From: Actinoplanes sp. TBRC 11911
GTDB lineage: Bacteria; Actinomycetota; Actinomycetes; Mycobacteriales; Micromonosporaceae
Direction of reading: 5' to 3'
Assembly (NCBI RefSeq): GCF_012933445.1
Contig: NZ_JABBNC010000006.1
Location: 234,405-298,404, forward strand
DNA: 64,000 bases
Position numbers and translations under genes: made by a program
Notes under the pieces: model-generated
What the model saw: only the letters and a program-made list of their open reading frames with translations
The model's database searches: none
Told to the model about the DNA's origin: nothing
In this document: positions 1 to 8,193 of the stretch, piece after piece
Position numbering within the stretch: the first letter of the stretch is position 1
How the letters are laid out: every line of letters begins with the position of its first letter

Positions 1-300
1 CAGGTTCACGTACTGCCGGAACGCTCGCCGGATCGGGATGAGCAGACCCCACAGCGACACGTGGTCCGGCACGCCGGGCCAGCCGACCGCGCCGAGCAGC
101 ACCGCGTCGTACGGCCGGAGCTGGTCGATGCCGTCGGCCGGCATCATGGCGCCTTCCGCCAGGTAGCGCCGGCACGACCAGTCGAACTCGTCGTAGTCCA
201 CGGGGATGTCGTGCCGCCCGCAGACCGCGTCGAGCACGACCCGCGCCGCGGCGATCACCTCGATACCGATTCCGTCGCCCGCAATGACCGCGATCCTCAT
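1..300 (-). CDS. Tartrate dehydrogenase-like enzyme, N-terminal part (cut by window edge)
   Basis: The reverse strand from 300 encodes about 100 residues starting MRIAVIAGDGIGIEV, the nucleotide-binding opening of the isocitrate/isopropylmalate dehydrogenase family. It continues with LLGAVGWPGVPDHVSLWG, which is typical of tartrate dehydrogenase/decarboxylase. Such enzymes are NAD- and metal-dependent beta-decarboxylating dehydrogenases in the cytoplasm. Its ATG overlaps the stop of the upstream SLC13 transporter (ATGA), so the two are translationally coupled, which fits uptake followed by oxidation of tartrate or a related hydroxy acid. The C-terminal two thirds lie outside the window. Isopropylmalate dehydrogenase (leuB) is the alternative reading but fits the context less well. 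Confidence 0.8.
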   Translation of the reverse strand, partial: MRIAVIAGDGIGIEVIAAARVVLDAVCGRHDIPVDYDEFDWSCRRYLAEGAMMPADGIDQLRPYDAVLLGAVGWPGVPDHVSLWGLLIPIRRAFRQYVNL

Positions 301-1892
301 CCGCCCAACCCTACGGCGGCGACCATCAACGGCAGAAGCAGCAGGATGATCAGCGCGCCGAGCACGTCGAACGAGATCCCGGACCGGATCATCGTGGTGA
401 TCGGGACGACTCCCGACCCGTACACGATGGCGTTCTGGGGTGTGGAGACCGGCAGCATGAAACCGAACGACGCGGCGAACGTGGCCGCCAGGGCCGGGAC
501 GAGCGGGTTGACACCGGCGGCCACCGCGACCGGGATGATGATCGGCACGACCACCGCGGCCGAGGCGGTGTTGCTCGTCGTCTCGGACACGATGATGGCC
601 AGCACCACGGCGAACGCGGTGATCAGGAAGACGCCGGACAGTCCGAGAGCGCCGGCGCTGGAGGTGCCGATCGTCTTGGCCAGGCCGGTCGAGGACAGCA
701 ACGCGCCGAAGATGATGCCGGTGCCGAACAGCACGATCGTGCCCCAGTCGATGCGGGCGGCGTCGCTCCAGTTGAGCGTGAACTCGCGCTGACGCCACGA
801 GGTGGGCAGCAGGAACAGCAGCGACGCGCCGAGCACCGCGACCACGCCCTCGTCGAGCCGGTTGCTGACCGTGTCGTAGATCCCGGAGTCGGTGCCGGCC
901 ACCACCGCGACGACGCCCGGGAAGATCCACAACGAGACCGTGGTGACGAACGCGATCAGGGTGTTGCGTTCCGCCCGGGAGAACCTGCCCAGCTTGGCGC
1001 GCTCGGCCGAGACGTACGCCTCAACGCCCTCGATCTTTTTGATCTCCGGCCGGTTGAGGAGCAGCAGCACGACCGCGAGCACGACGAACATGATGGCGCA
1101 GACCGGGGCCGCCATCGCCATCCACGCGGCGAACGAGATGCGCTCGCCGGTCGCCTCCTCGATGAGCCCGCGCCCGATCAGGTTGGGCGGGCTGCCGACG
1201 GGAGTGAGCAGGCCGCCGACGCTCGCCCCGTACGCGAGCATCAGCATCAGAGCCGCACCCACCCGCAACCGGGTCGGGTCGAAGCCCGGCTGCACCAAGC
1301 CCTTGTCCTGCATCAGTTTGGCGATGACGGCCAGGATGCCGAGGGCGGTGGGCAGCAGCATGGCGACGGTCGCGGTGTTCGACACGAAGGCCGACAGCAG
1401 GCAGGTGATCACCCCGAACGCGATGATGACCCGGGTGGTGGACCGGCCGACGCCGGGCAGCGACAGCACCCGGAACGCGAACCGGCGGGCGAGCCCGTGC
1501 TTGAGCATCGCCTGCGCCAGGATGAACGCGCCGATGAACGTGAACACGGTCGACGAGCCGAACGGCGCGAGCACGTCGTCGGCCTCGGCCACGCCCAGCA
1601 CCACGACGAGGCCGACACCGATCAGCCCGCCGACCGGGATCGGCACCGCCTCGGTCACCCACAGCACGATCACGCCGAGCAGCAGACCGCCGAGCACCTG
1701 CTGGCTGGGCGGGATGCTCATCGGCAGCGCGAAGAAGATCAACGCCACCGCCGGTGCGGCGAACAGGCCGACCGTACGGCGTCCGCGCTCGAAGCGTTCC
1801 TCGGCCGGCGAAAGCTGTTGTTCGCCCAGGCTGCGGTAGGTGCCGCCGCCCATCAGCTGACGTTCGATGTCCGGTGCGTCCCTGGTCGTCAT
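297..1892 (-). CDS. SLC13/DASS family dicarboxylate transporter
   Basis: A 531-residue membrane protein with about a dozen hydrophobic segments. It carries the divalent anion:sodium symporter motifs: an SNTATVAM stretch near residue 170 and an SETTSNTASAAVVVP stretch near residue 440, the paired SNT signatures of this fold. Family members import dicarboxylates such as succinate, malate or tartrate across the cytoplasmic membrane. A GGGAGG Shine-Dalgarno lies just upstream of the ATG. It sits 21 bp after an MFS gene and overlaps the tartrate-dehydrogenase-like gene by ATGA, so a dicarboxylate or hydroxy acid substrate is inferred. Exact substrate and coupling ion cannot be read from sequence. 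Confidence 0.88.
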   Translation of the reverse strand: MTTRDAPDIERQLMGGGTYRSLGEQQLSPAEERFERGRRTVGLFAAPAVALIFFALPMSIPPSQQVLGGLLLGVIVLWVTEAVPIPVGGLIGVGLVVVLGVAEADDVLAPFGSSTVFTFIGAFILAQAMLKHGLARRFAFRVLSLPGVGRSTTRVIIAFGVITCLLSAFVSNTATVAMLLPTALGILAVIAKLMQDKGLVQPGFDPTRLRVGAALMLMLAYGASVGGLLTPVGSPPNLIGRGLIEEATGERISFAAWMAMAAPVCAIMFVVLAVVLLLLNRPEIKKIEGVEAYVSAERAKLGRFSRAERNTLIAFVTTVSLWIFPGVVAVVAGTDSGIYDTVSNRLDEGVVAVLGASLLFLLPTSWRQREFTLNWSDAARIDWGTIVLFGTGIIFGALLSSTGLAKTIGTSSAGALGLSGVFLITAFAVVLAIIVSETTSNTASAAVVVPIIIPVAVAAGVNPLVPALAATFAASFGFMLPVSTPQNAIVYGSGVVPITTMIRSGISFDVLGALIILLLLPLMVAAVGLGG

Positions 1893-1913
1893 GCCGCCTC
1901 CCAGTGATTCACG

Positions 1914-3242
1914 TCACTGCTCGACGGTAACCTCCGCTCCCGCATACCGCCCGCTGAGACGCCGGTAGGGGCGGCTGCGCAGCGCGGCCGCGGTGGCGAG
2001 CAGCCCGATCAGCCCGGTCAGGATGAACACCAGCGCGATGCCGCGGTCGGTGCCGGTGCCGAACCAGTCCCCGATCGCTCGGGCGCCGTAACCGTCGGTC
2101 ATGAACGGGATGAAGAAGAATTGTGCGACCGGCGCGATCAGGAACGCGGTCAGCGGCGACGCGGACTGCTCGACACTCTGCGCGAAGCCGAAGACGCGTC
2201 CCTGCCGCTCGTACGGGACGACCTTCTGCAGGATCGTCTGCTCGGCCGCCTCGGCGTACGGGCCGAGCACCATGTAGACGTACAGACCGACGGCCATCAA
2301 CACGATCGACGACCGCAGCGGGAACAGCAACGTGACCGCCCACAGCACCACGTTGACGATCAGCAGCAGCCACACCGGGTTGCGCCCCAGCCCGGTGCGC
2401 GCCACGAGCAGCCCCCCGACGATGAATCCGGTGCTCAGAAAACCCCACAGCAGACCCCAGGCCTGCACGGACATCAGCGACAGCCCGTACGCGTCGAGCA
2501 GCGCCATGAACACGCCACCGAGCAGATTGTTGAACGCCGAAAACGCGATAAGAGCCGAAAGCCCAGGCACTTCCCGTACGACCGTGACGGTCCCCCGCAA
2601 GTCGACGGCCCGCGTGGTCTGCTCCGCCGCGCGCGGCGGCTCCGCGACGCGAACCGTGGCGAGGTGCAGAAGCGCCGCCGCGAGCACGACCAGCGCCAGC
2701 ACGAGCACCCAGAGCATCCCGCCGAGCGCCACCAGCACGCCGCTGATGACGGAGGTGACCAGGAACGACACGCCGGACGTGGTCCCGACGAACCCGTTGG
2801 CCCGGTCCCGGTCCCTTTCGGCGATCAGCAGCGTCACCAGGGTCTGCAGCGCGATCGTCCGAATATTGCCGGCGATCACCCCGAACATCAGCAACACGAC
2901 GAGGGCCCACAGCCGCACGCTCGCGGGCCGGGTGAATTCCTCGCGCGGCGTGGCTTGGTAGAGCACGAAGGCCGCGGCGTAGAGCCCCAGGGACACGACC
3001 GCCGACACCTGCATCACGGTCTTCTTGGCGTAGTGGTCGACAAGGCTGCCGAACCAGATCCCGGTGAGCGCCGTCATCACCAGAAAAATCCCGGAGATGA
3101 CCCCGGTGGCGAACACGGACCGCGTCTCGATGTAGACGTAGAAGGTGATCGCGAACCAGACGGTGTAGTTGATGACGGAGACGAGGAGCGTGTTGACGAG
3201 AAGGTGATAGAAGGTGGTGCGTTCTCCCTGGATAGACCGCAT
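1914..3242 (-). CDS. MFS transporter
   Basis: About 442 residues with 12 predicted membrane segments and a major facilitator layout. A loop near residue 65 (GSLVDHYAKKTVMQ) resembles the loop 2-3 signature, and there is a charged central loop near residue 210. The family exports or imports small molecules by proton exchange. An in-frame GTG at 3251 is an alternative start; I chose the ATG at 3242, which follows a GGTGGGCGGC stretch. It is the first gene of the minus-strand run leading into the SLC13 transporter. The drug/efflux-like (MFS_3) subgroup is likely, but the substrate is unknown. Confidence 0.85.
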   Translation of the reverse strand: MRSIQGERTTFYHLLVNTLLVSVINYTVWFAITFYVYIETRSVFATGVISGIFLVMTALTGIWFGSLVDHYAKKTVMQVSAVVSLGLYAAAFVLYQATPREEFTRPASVRLWALVVLLMFGVIAGNIRTIALQTLVTLLIAERDRDRANGFVGTTSGVSFLVTSVISGVLVALGGMLWVLVLALVVLAAALLHLATVRVAEPPRAAEQTTRAVDLRGTVTVVREVPGLSALIAFSAFNNLLGGVFMALLDAYGLSLMSVQAWGLLWGFLSTGFIVGGLLVARTGLGRNPVWLLLIVNVVLWAVTLLFPLRSSIVLMAVGLYVYMVLGPYAEAAEQTILQKVVPYERQGRVFGFAQSVEQSASPLTAFLIAPVAQFFFIPFMTDGYGARAIGDWFGTGTDRGIALVFILTGLIGLLATAAALRSRPYRRLSGRYAGAEVTVEQ

Positions 3243-3425
3243 GCCGCCCACCGTAGGACGTCAACCCACGTTCATGTCCACCCGTCGGCCGCCCCCGCCC
3301 GCGACCGGCCCGCGCCTGGACGCACGGCGCCGCCTGTTACGCACCGTCCAGCTCGTCGGCTTGGCCCAATGCCAGGAACGCGGCCACCCGGCCAAGCCCG
3401 CCGGAGTTCCCGCACCCGCATCCAG

Positions 3426-3977
3426 CCGTCCCGCCATGTGTAACTGTTCAGCTGGTTCCGTCGGCCGGGAGTCCCCGTGCCAGGCGACGCCGCCAGGCCC
3501 GGGCAGGTCACAGCTCCCCACAATGGGCGCCCCCACGCGGGTGTGGGCAGTAGCGACGCCGGGGAGGCTGTGGCTGCCCACACCGCGGCCAGCCCCACCC
3601 GCGTGTGGGGAGTCGCGACGGCGGGGAGGCTGTGGCTCCCCACGCCGCGGCCACTCTCACCCACGTGTGGGGAGTCCCGACGGCGGGGAGGCTGTGGCTC
3701 CCCACACCGCGGCCAGCCCCACCCACGTGTGGGGAGTCCCGACGGCGGGGAGGCTGTGGCTCCCCACACCGCGGCCAGCCCCACCCACGTGTGGGGAGTC
3801 CCGACGGCGGGGAGGCTGTGGCTCCCCACACCGCGGCGACCCACAGCAGGTGTGGGCACCTGTAACGGCCGGAACGTCCCAGCTCCCCACAACGACGGCC
3901 CTCACAGGTCCGCCACGGAAGGCCAACGCATCGGAGGGTGAGCGGCGCGAGAACCAGCTGAACCGTCCCGCCATGTG
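3426..3977. repeat. Flanking repeats around the 62-bp array
   Basis: The 62-bp array is bracketed by an ordered set of short repeats. A 15-bp direct repeat CCGTCCCGCCATGTG lies at 3426-3440 and again at 3963-3977. Just inside it is a 13-bp inverted repeat, GTTCAGCTGGTTC at 3446-3458 and GAACCAGCTGAAC at 3951-3963. The right-hand direct repeat is also the first box of the dispersed element that starts at 3965. The arrangement looks like a compound element, but no transposase is encoded. Confidence 0.75.
3473..3906. repeat. 62-bp tandem repeat array with a hairpin in each unit
   Basis: Five clear units of period 62 run from about 3535 to 3844 (for example 3659-3720 and 3721-3782, nearly identical), with degenerate units on both sides. 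Most units hold GTGTGGGGAG and, about 23 nt later, its complement CTCCCCACAC, so each can fold into a 10-bp stem. The period is not a multiple of three, so the long open frames through it rotate and are not credible genes. It lies in the gene-free stretch between the MFS gene and the GGDEF-EAL gene. Confidence 0.9.
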
Positions 3978-4205
3978 GACAGCACAGACCGCATCGTGGC
4001 GGGTTTGCAACCTTGGAGAGTTACGCCCACATATCAGCCCGAAGTCTCCAAGATTCGTATTTGAACGCGACAGGCGGTGCGACAAAAGCCATATGACGGA
4101 AGGAAACTTCCCTCCTATTTAGATGGCCGTCCCATTATGCGGACCCAAGTCCACGATGCGGACGCCCATCCCAGATAGCAGTCCTGCGTCCCGAATAATG
4201 GACGC
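3965..4205 (+). repeat. Dispersed palindromic intergenic element, copy 1
   Basis: This copy opens with GTCCCGCCATGTGGAC (3965-3980). It then has CTTGGAGA (4012-4019) and its complement TCTCCAAG (4045-4052) around a loop containing CGCCCACAT. After about 70 nt there are further GTCC-N7/8-GGAC boxes at 4129-4144, 4149-4163 and 4188-4203. The same order of blocks occurs at 17.9-18.1 kb (opposite strand) and 41.9-42.2 kb. No coding sequence is apparent inside. The right boundary is approximate. Confidence 0.8.
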
Positions 4206-4282
4206 ACCACGACGAGCGCGCCAGCCACGCACCGGGCCAGGCCGCCAACGGTCGCCGGAAATGCCGGACATGCACGGATAGC

Positions 4283-4510
4283 GCAACCGGCCGCACCACC
4301 GTTCCGGGCGCCAACGCCGCGATGGCAACCCAGCGCGACCGCAGACCACCGCAACCGGCCGCACCCAACCGTCCCGGCGCCAACGCCGCCATGGCAACCC
4401 AGCACGACCACAGACCACCGCAACCGGCCGCACCCAACCGTCCCGGCGCCAACGCCGCCATGGCAACCCAGCGCGACCACAGACCACCGCAACCAGCCGC
4501 ACCAAGCGCA
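4283..4510. repeat. 69-bp tandem repeat
   Basis: About 3.3 units of period 69 occur; ATGGCAACCC recurs at 4322, 4391 and 4460, and GCAACCGGCCGCA near 4283, 4351 and 4420. Because 69 is 23 codons, several frames stay open on both strands. None has a convincing start, ribosome site or protein-like composition, so I treat it as non-coding. It lies between dispersed element copy 1 and the start of the GGDEF-EAL gene. Confidence 0.85.
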
Positions 4511-4634
4511 ACCGACCCATCACCGCAGCATCGGGCTCCTCCATGCCTCGGCACGCCGGGACGGGAACCCTCAAGTTGGTGGCGGGGGTGCCGATGGGAG
4601 ACGTGGGCGCGCGCGAGAGAAGGGACCCTGCCGG

Positions 4635-5873
4635 GTGGGCAGCAACGATGGTTCGAGCCGAGGCACTGACCCGCTCACCGGGGTGGCCGACCGGGCCTGG
4701 TTCCTCGGGCGGCTGGACGACGCGGCCGCCTCGGGGCGCAAAGCCGGCGTGGTCCTGGTCGACCTCGACGGGTTCGCCGTGGTCAACGACGTGCTCGGCT
4801 ATGTCGCAGGGGACCGCATTCTCACCGCGGTCGGGCAGCTTCTGCGGGACACCGCCGGCGAGGGTGACACGGTCGGGCGCCTCGGTGGGGACCAGTTCGG
4901 GGTGCTGGCCGAGGGCGCGGCGCTGGACGAGCTGGCCGAGCGGATCACCGCCGCGCTCGCCAGCCCGGTCCAGGCCGACGGGCGGCCCGTCGCCGCTCGG
5001 GCCAGCATCGGGGTTGCGCACGCGGCGCGCGGTGACGGTGGGACCGATCTGCTGAGCAAGGCCGACGTCGCGCTCCGGACGGCGAAAGCCAGCGGGCGCG
5101 GCCGGCCCGTGCACTACGAATCCGCTATGAAAACGCGCTTCCTCGACCAGGCGGCCCTGCTCGACGGGCTGCACGAGGCCGTCGGCGGCGGGCAGATGGA
5201 GCTCGTCTACCAGCCGATCGTGCGGCTCGGGGACGGCACGCTCACCGGGCTCGAGGCGCTCGCCCGCTGGCGGCATCCGGTGCGCGGGCCGATCATGCCG
5301 GGTGACTTCATTCCGGTTGCCGAGCGCAGCGGTCTCATCGTGCCGCTGGGGCGGTGGATGCTCGCCGAGGTGTGTCGCGAGCAGGCGGACGACTGGCCCG
5401 ACACCTACGTGAACACGTCGGCCCACCAGCTGCGCGAGCCGGGCTTCGCGGAGACGGTCACGAACCGGCTGGTCATCGAGGTCACCGAGGACGCGCTCCA
5501 GGACGAGTCCGCTACGGCCGCCCTGCGGGTGGTGCGTGACCGAGGCGTACGGGTGGCGCTCGATGATTTTGGGGCCGGCCGGGCGTCGCTGCCCGCGCTG
5601 GCGTCGGCGCCGATCGATGTCGTCAAGGTGCACGGCTCGATGACCGGGCAGGTGCTGACGTCGCCCCGGCACGCCGCGGTCGCCGGCGCGGTCGCCGAAC
5701 TGGCCGCCGAGCTCGGCATCGTGGCGATCGCGAAGGCCGTGGAGAGTGCCGCCCAGGCCGAACGCCTGCATGAGCTGGGCTATCAGCAGGGCATGGGCTT
5801 CCACTACGCGGTCCCGCAGCCGGCCGCGGCGATCCCGCTGTTCCTGGCGAACGAGGTCGTGCACGTCATTTAA
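4635..5873 (+). CDS. GGDEF-EAL protein (cyclic-di-GMP turnover or binding)
   Basis: 412 residues, with no membrane segment or sensor domain before the catalytic modules. The first module (about residues 10-160) is a diguanylate cyclase fold whose active-site loop reads GGDQF instead of GGDEF, so synthesis may be impaired. The second (about 170-410) is an EAL phosphodiesterase fold with GLEAL, VNTS, EVTE, DDFGAG and VVKVHG motifs. The usual EGVET stretch is altered to KAVES. The likely role is cytosolic c-di-GMP hydrolysis or sensing. The start is a GTG preceded by a weak AAGGGACC. It is monocistronic and follows the repeat-rich gap. Confidence 0.85.
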   Translation: MGSNDGSSRGTDPLTGVADRAWFLGRLDDAAASGRKAGVVLVDLDGFAVVNDVLGYVAGDRILTAVGQLLRDTAGEGDTVGRLGGDQFGVLAEGAALDELAERITAALASPVQADGRPVAARASIGVAHAARGDGGTDLLSKADVALRTAKASGRGRPVHYESAMKTRFLDQAALLDGLHEAVGGGQMELVYQPIVRLGDGTLTGLEALARWRHPVRGPIMPGDFIPVAERSGLIVPLGRWMLAEVCREQADDWPDTYVNTSAHQLREPGFAETVTNRLVIEVTEDALQDESATAALRVVRDRGVRVALDDFGAGRASLPALASAPIDVVKVHGSMTGQVLTSPRHAAVAGAVAELAAELGIVAIAKAVESAAQAERLHELGYQQGMGFHYAVPQPAAAIPLFLANEVVHVI

Positions 5874-5920
5874 GCGACGGAAAGCGACCGCCTGAATACC
5901 ACGCGTCATATTAACGATGT

Positions 5921-5963
5921 TTCAAGTACTAGCCTCCGAGTACTACGCACGTGCGCACTTGAA
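5921..5963. promoter_or_regulatory. Nested dyads upstream of the 5993 gene (candidate operator)
   Basis: TTCAAGT (5921-5927) pairs with ACTTGAA (5957-5963). Inside are two copies of AGTACT (5925-5930 and 5939-5944) and the palindrome CGCACGTGCG (5946-5955). The cluster ends 29 bp before the ATG at 5993, a normal place for an operator controlling this two-gene unit. The binding protein is unknown. Confidence 0.5.
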
Positions 5964-5992
5964 GCGCCCGGGAAACAGACAACAATCACCTC

Positions 5993-6880
5993 ATGACGTA
6001 CGGCAAGAAGGACCTGCCCTACCCCTACGATCAGGACTTTTCCGGCATCGTGACGAGGGTCAAGGGTGTTCGGGAGTCGACCAGGGCCGCCCTGGTCAAC
6101 TCGCTGAAGGTGGCGTCCTACCTGAAGGCGGGCGAAATGCTCGTTTCGCGGCACCTGGGTGCTCCGAAATCCGCCCCCGCATCCGACGGCCGCAAGGCGT
6201 ACTGGTCCGGTTTGCACTTCTTGTCCGAGCGTGCCCTTTCTCGCGAGGTTGCGGAGCTGGACCCGCCGTTCCTCCGGCAGAAGGGTGCGGGGCCGTACCG
6301 CTCGACCTGGGCCAGCCACGACGACTACCTGAACGACCTGCTGGCCTTCCTGTTCCACGCGATGAACTACGACCCGCAGTACGGTGCCGGCCTGGAGACG
6401 CGGGGCGACTGGCTGCTGGCCGACGAAAGCTTCACCGACGCCATCGACCGCACCACCTATCACGAACTGCTGGCGATCGTCCGGATGCCGCTGTTCCGGC
6501 TCCAGCTGATCGTCAGCGCCACCGCCGACCGCAACGACGGCATCCACGAGGCGATCGCGAATCAGTACGCGGGCGCCCTCGAGCCCTGGACCAAGGTGTA
6601 CGAGGCGGTGATCGCCGCCCGCGGCTTCCGGCTGCGCCAGGGCGTCACGATCCACCAGTTCGCGAACATGCTGGCCGCCGTCACGGAGGGCTTCGCGATC
6701 CGATATCTCGGCGACCCGGGCTCCGGCGTCGTCGGCGACGGGCCGCGCGGCAACCTGTTCGGCATGGCGGTCCTCGGCATCATGCACGCCTACCTCGAAC
6801 CCAACGACGACAACCCCGGACCGAATCTGCGCGCGCTGTACGACGTCCCCGGAGATGACGAAGAACGGAACCTGACATGA
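5993..6880 (+). CDS. Uncharacterised protein, possible TetR-like C-terminal fold
   Basis: 295 residues of unknown function, rich in predicted helix, without a signal peptide or membrane segment. The region around residues 215-245 (FANMLAAVTEGFAIRYLGDP) resembles the C-terminal ligand-binding half of TetR-type regulators, where a helix followed by a short aspartate-proline turn is common. I do not see a clear N-terminal helix-turn-helix, so this is only a resemblance. The stop overlaps the ATG of the serine hydrolase gene (ATGA), so the two are coupled. Nested dyads at 5921-5963 lie just upstream, consistent with regulated expression. Confidence 0.6.
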   Translation: MTYGKKDLPYPYDQDFSGIVTRVKGVRESTRAALVNSLKVASYLKAGEMLVSRHLGAPKSAPASDGRKAYWSGLHFLSERALSREVAELDPPFLRQKGAGPYRSTWASHDDYLNDLLAFLFHAMNYDPQYGAGLETRGDWLLADESFTDAIDRTTYHELLAIVRMPLFRLQLIVSATADRNDGIHEAIANQYAGALEPWTKVYEAVIAARGFRLRQGVTIHQFANMLAAVTEGFAIRYLGDPGSGVVGDGPRGNLFGMAVLGIMHAYLEPNDDNPGPNLRALYDVPGDDEERNLT

Positions 6881-8082
6881 CGAGCACGACCGAGCGACCC
6901 GGCGCCCCCAGCGGGCACGCCGCGGTTGTCCGGCCTCCGTCGTGGTGGGACCGTCAGGGCGATGTGATCATGCGGCGGCCGTTCAACGAGTGGACGTTCA
7001 CTCACATGAACTGGTTGATGCCGACCGAGCGGGTCGCCCGCGGCGACCGGCACCGGCCGCTGCCGCACGACCCCTACCCGATGGATCTCACCTATCGATT
7101 CGAGGGCCACGACCGGACGCTTCACGAGCTGCACCGCCGCACCTTCACGACCGCCTTCGTGGTGCTGCACCGCGGTGCCATCGTCCACGAGTACTACCCG
7201 GGCGCGTTCGCCACCTCGCGCTCGCGGATGCAATTGTTCTCGGTGTCCAAATCGGTCACGTCGCTGATGGTCGGCGTCGCGATCGCCGAGGGCACGATCG
7301 GCAGCGTGAAAGACCACATCACCGACTACCGACCCGATTTCCTCGGTACGGCGTACGAGGAGACCACGCTGGAAGAGTTGCTCACCATGACCAGCGGGGT
7401 GGGCGACCTCGAGGCGTGGGACGTCCCGGACAGCGGCATCAAACGCTTCGAGCAGGCCGTCATGGGCGGCGGTGACGTGGCCGCGGTGATCCGGTCGGCC
7501 CCGCGCACCGCACCGGCCGGCGAGAGCTTCAACTACTCGACCTTCGACGCGCAGGTCCTCGGCTGGGTGCTCGAGGCCGCGACGGGCAAATCGCTTGCCG
7601 CGTACGCCTCCGATCACCTCTGGTGCCACCTGGGCGCCGACCGCGACGCGTACTACTGGCTGACCCGTGCCAAACCCCGCAGCGCGCTGGGCTCGGGCTC
7701 GTTCAACGCCACCGCCCGTGACCTCGCCCGGCTCGGCCAGCTCATGGTCGACGACGGCATGGCCGGCGGCGTTCAGGTCGTGCCGCGCGACTGGGTGCGG
7801 CGCAGCCGGGGCAGCGACCTGCCTCAGCTCGCGGTGGGCGCGCTCGGCCCGAGCGGGTACGCACACTACGGATACGCCAACCAATGGTGGACCCTCGGTC
7901 CGTCCTGCTTCGACGCTTACACCGCGCTGGGCGTCCACGGGCAGTACCTCTACGTCGACCCCGCCGCCGACGTGGTCATCGTCAAATGCAGCGCCTGGCC
8001 CACTCAGGACGACGAACGCCGCGACCGGGAAACCATCACCGCGCTCCGCCGGATCGCCGACCATTTCGCTTGCACCCGGTAG
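6877..8082 (+). CDS. Serine hydrolase, beta-lactamase/class C family
   Basis: 401 residues of the penicillin-binding-protein-like serine hydrolase fold. The nucleophile motif SVSK (S122-K125) gives the SxxK signature, FNYST near residue 215 stands where the YxN motif is expected, and HGQ near residue 355 matches the third motif. Such enzymes include esterases, D-aminopeptidases and 6-aminohexanoate-dimer-type hydrolases. It has no signal peptide, so it probably works in the cytoplasm. It is translationally coupled to the preceding unknown gene, suggesting a shared pathway. The substrate is not deducible. Confidence 0.85.
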   Translation: MTSTTERPGAPSGHAAVVRPPSWWDRQGDVIMRRPFNEWTFTHMNWLMPTERVARGDRHRPLPHDPYPMDLTYRFEGHDRTLHELHRRTFTTAFVVLHRGAIVHEYYPGAFATSRSRMQLFSVSKSVTSLMVGVAIAEGTIGSVKDHITDYRPDFLGTAYEETTLEELLTMTSGVGDLEAWDVPDSGIKRFEQAVMGGGDVAAVIRSAPRTAPAGESFNYSTFDAQVLGWVLEAATGKSLAAYASDHLWCHLGADRDAYYWLTRAKPRSALGSGSFNATARDLARLGQLMVDDGMAGGVQVVPRDWVRRSRGSDLPQLAVGALGPSGYAHYGYANQWWTLGPSCFDAYTALGVHGQYLYVDPAADVVIVKCSAWPTQDDERRDRETITALRRIADHFACTR

Positions 8083-8193
8083 TCACCAAATAGCATTTCG
8101 TTAATCGTTTTTCTCCCCCACAGACTTTCCTCCCGGGCTCACCCCTGCCCGAAAACCACCCGGCGTAATGCCATACACAGAAAGGAGCAATAC

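Noticed and set aside
3214..4122. 302-residue open frame across the 62-bp array
   Set aside because: The period of 62 is not a multiple of three, so repeated units are read in shifting frames and the peptide has no consistent repeat or ribosome site.
4119..5909. 596-residue minus-strand frame over the GGDEF-EAL gene
   Set aside because: It is the antisense of a clear GGDEF-EAL gene and has antisense-type composition rich in Arg, Gly, Pro and Asp; the 69-bp repeat gives it artificial length.
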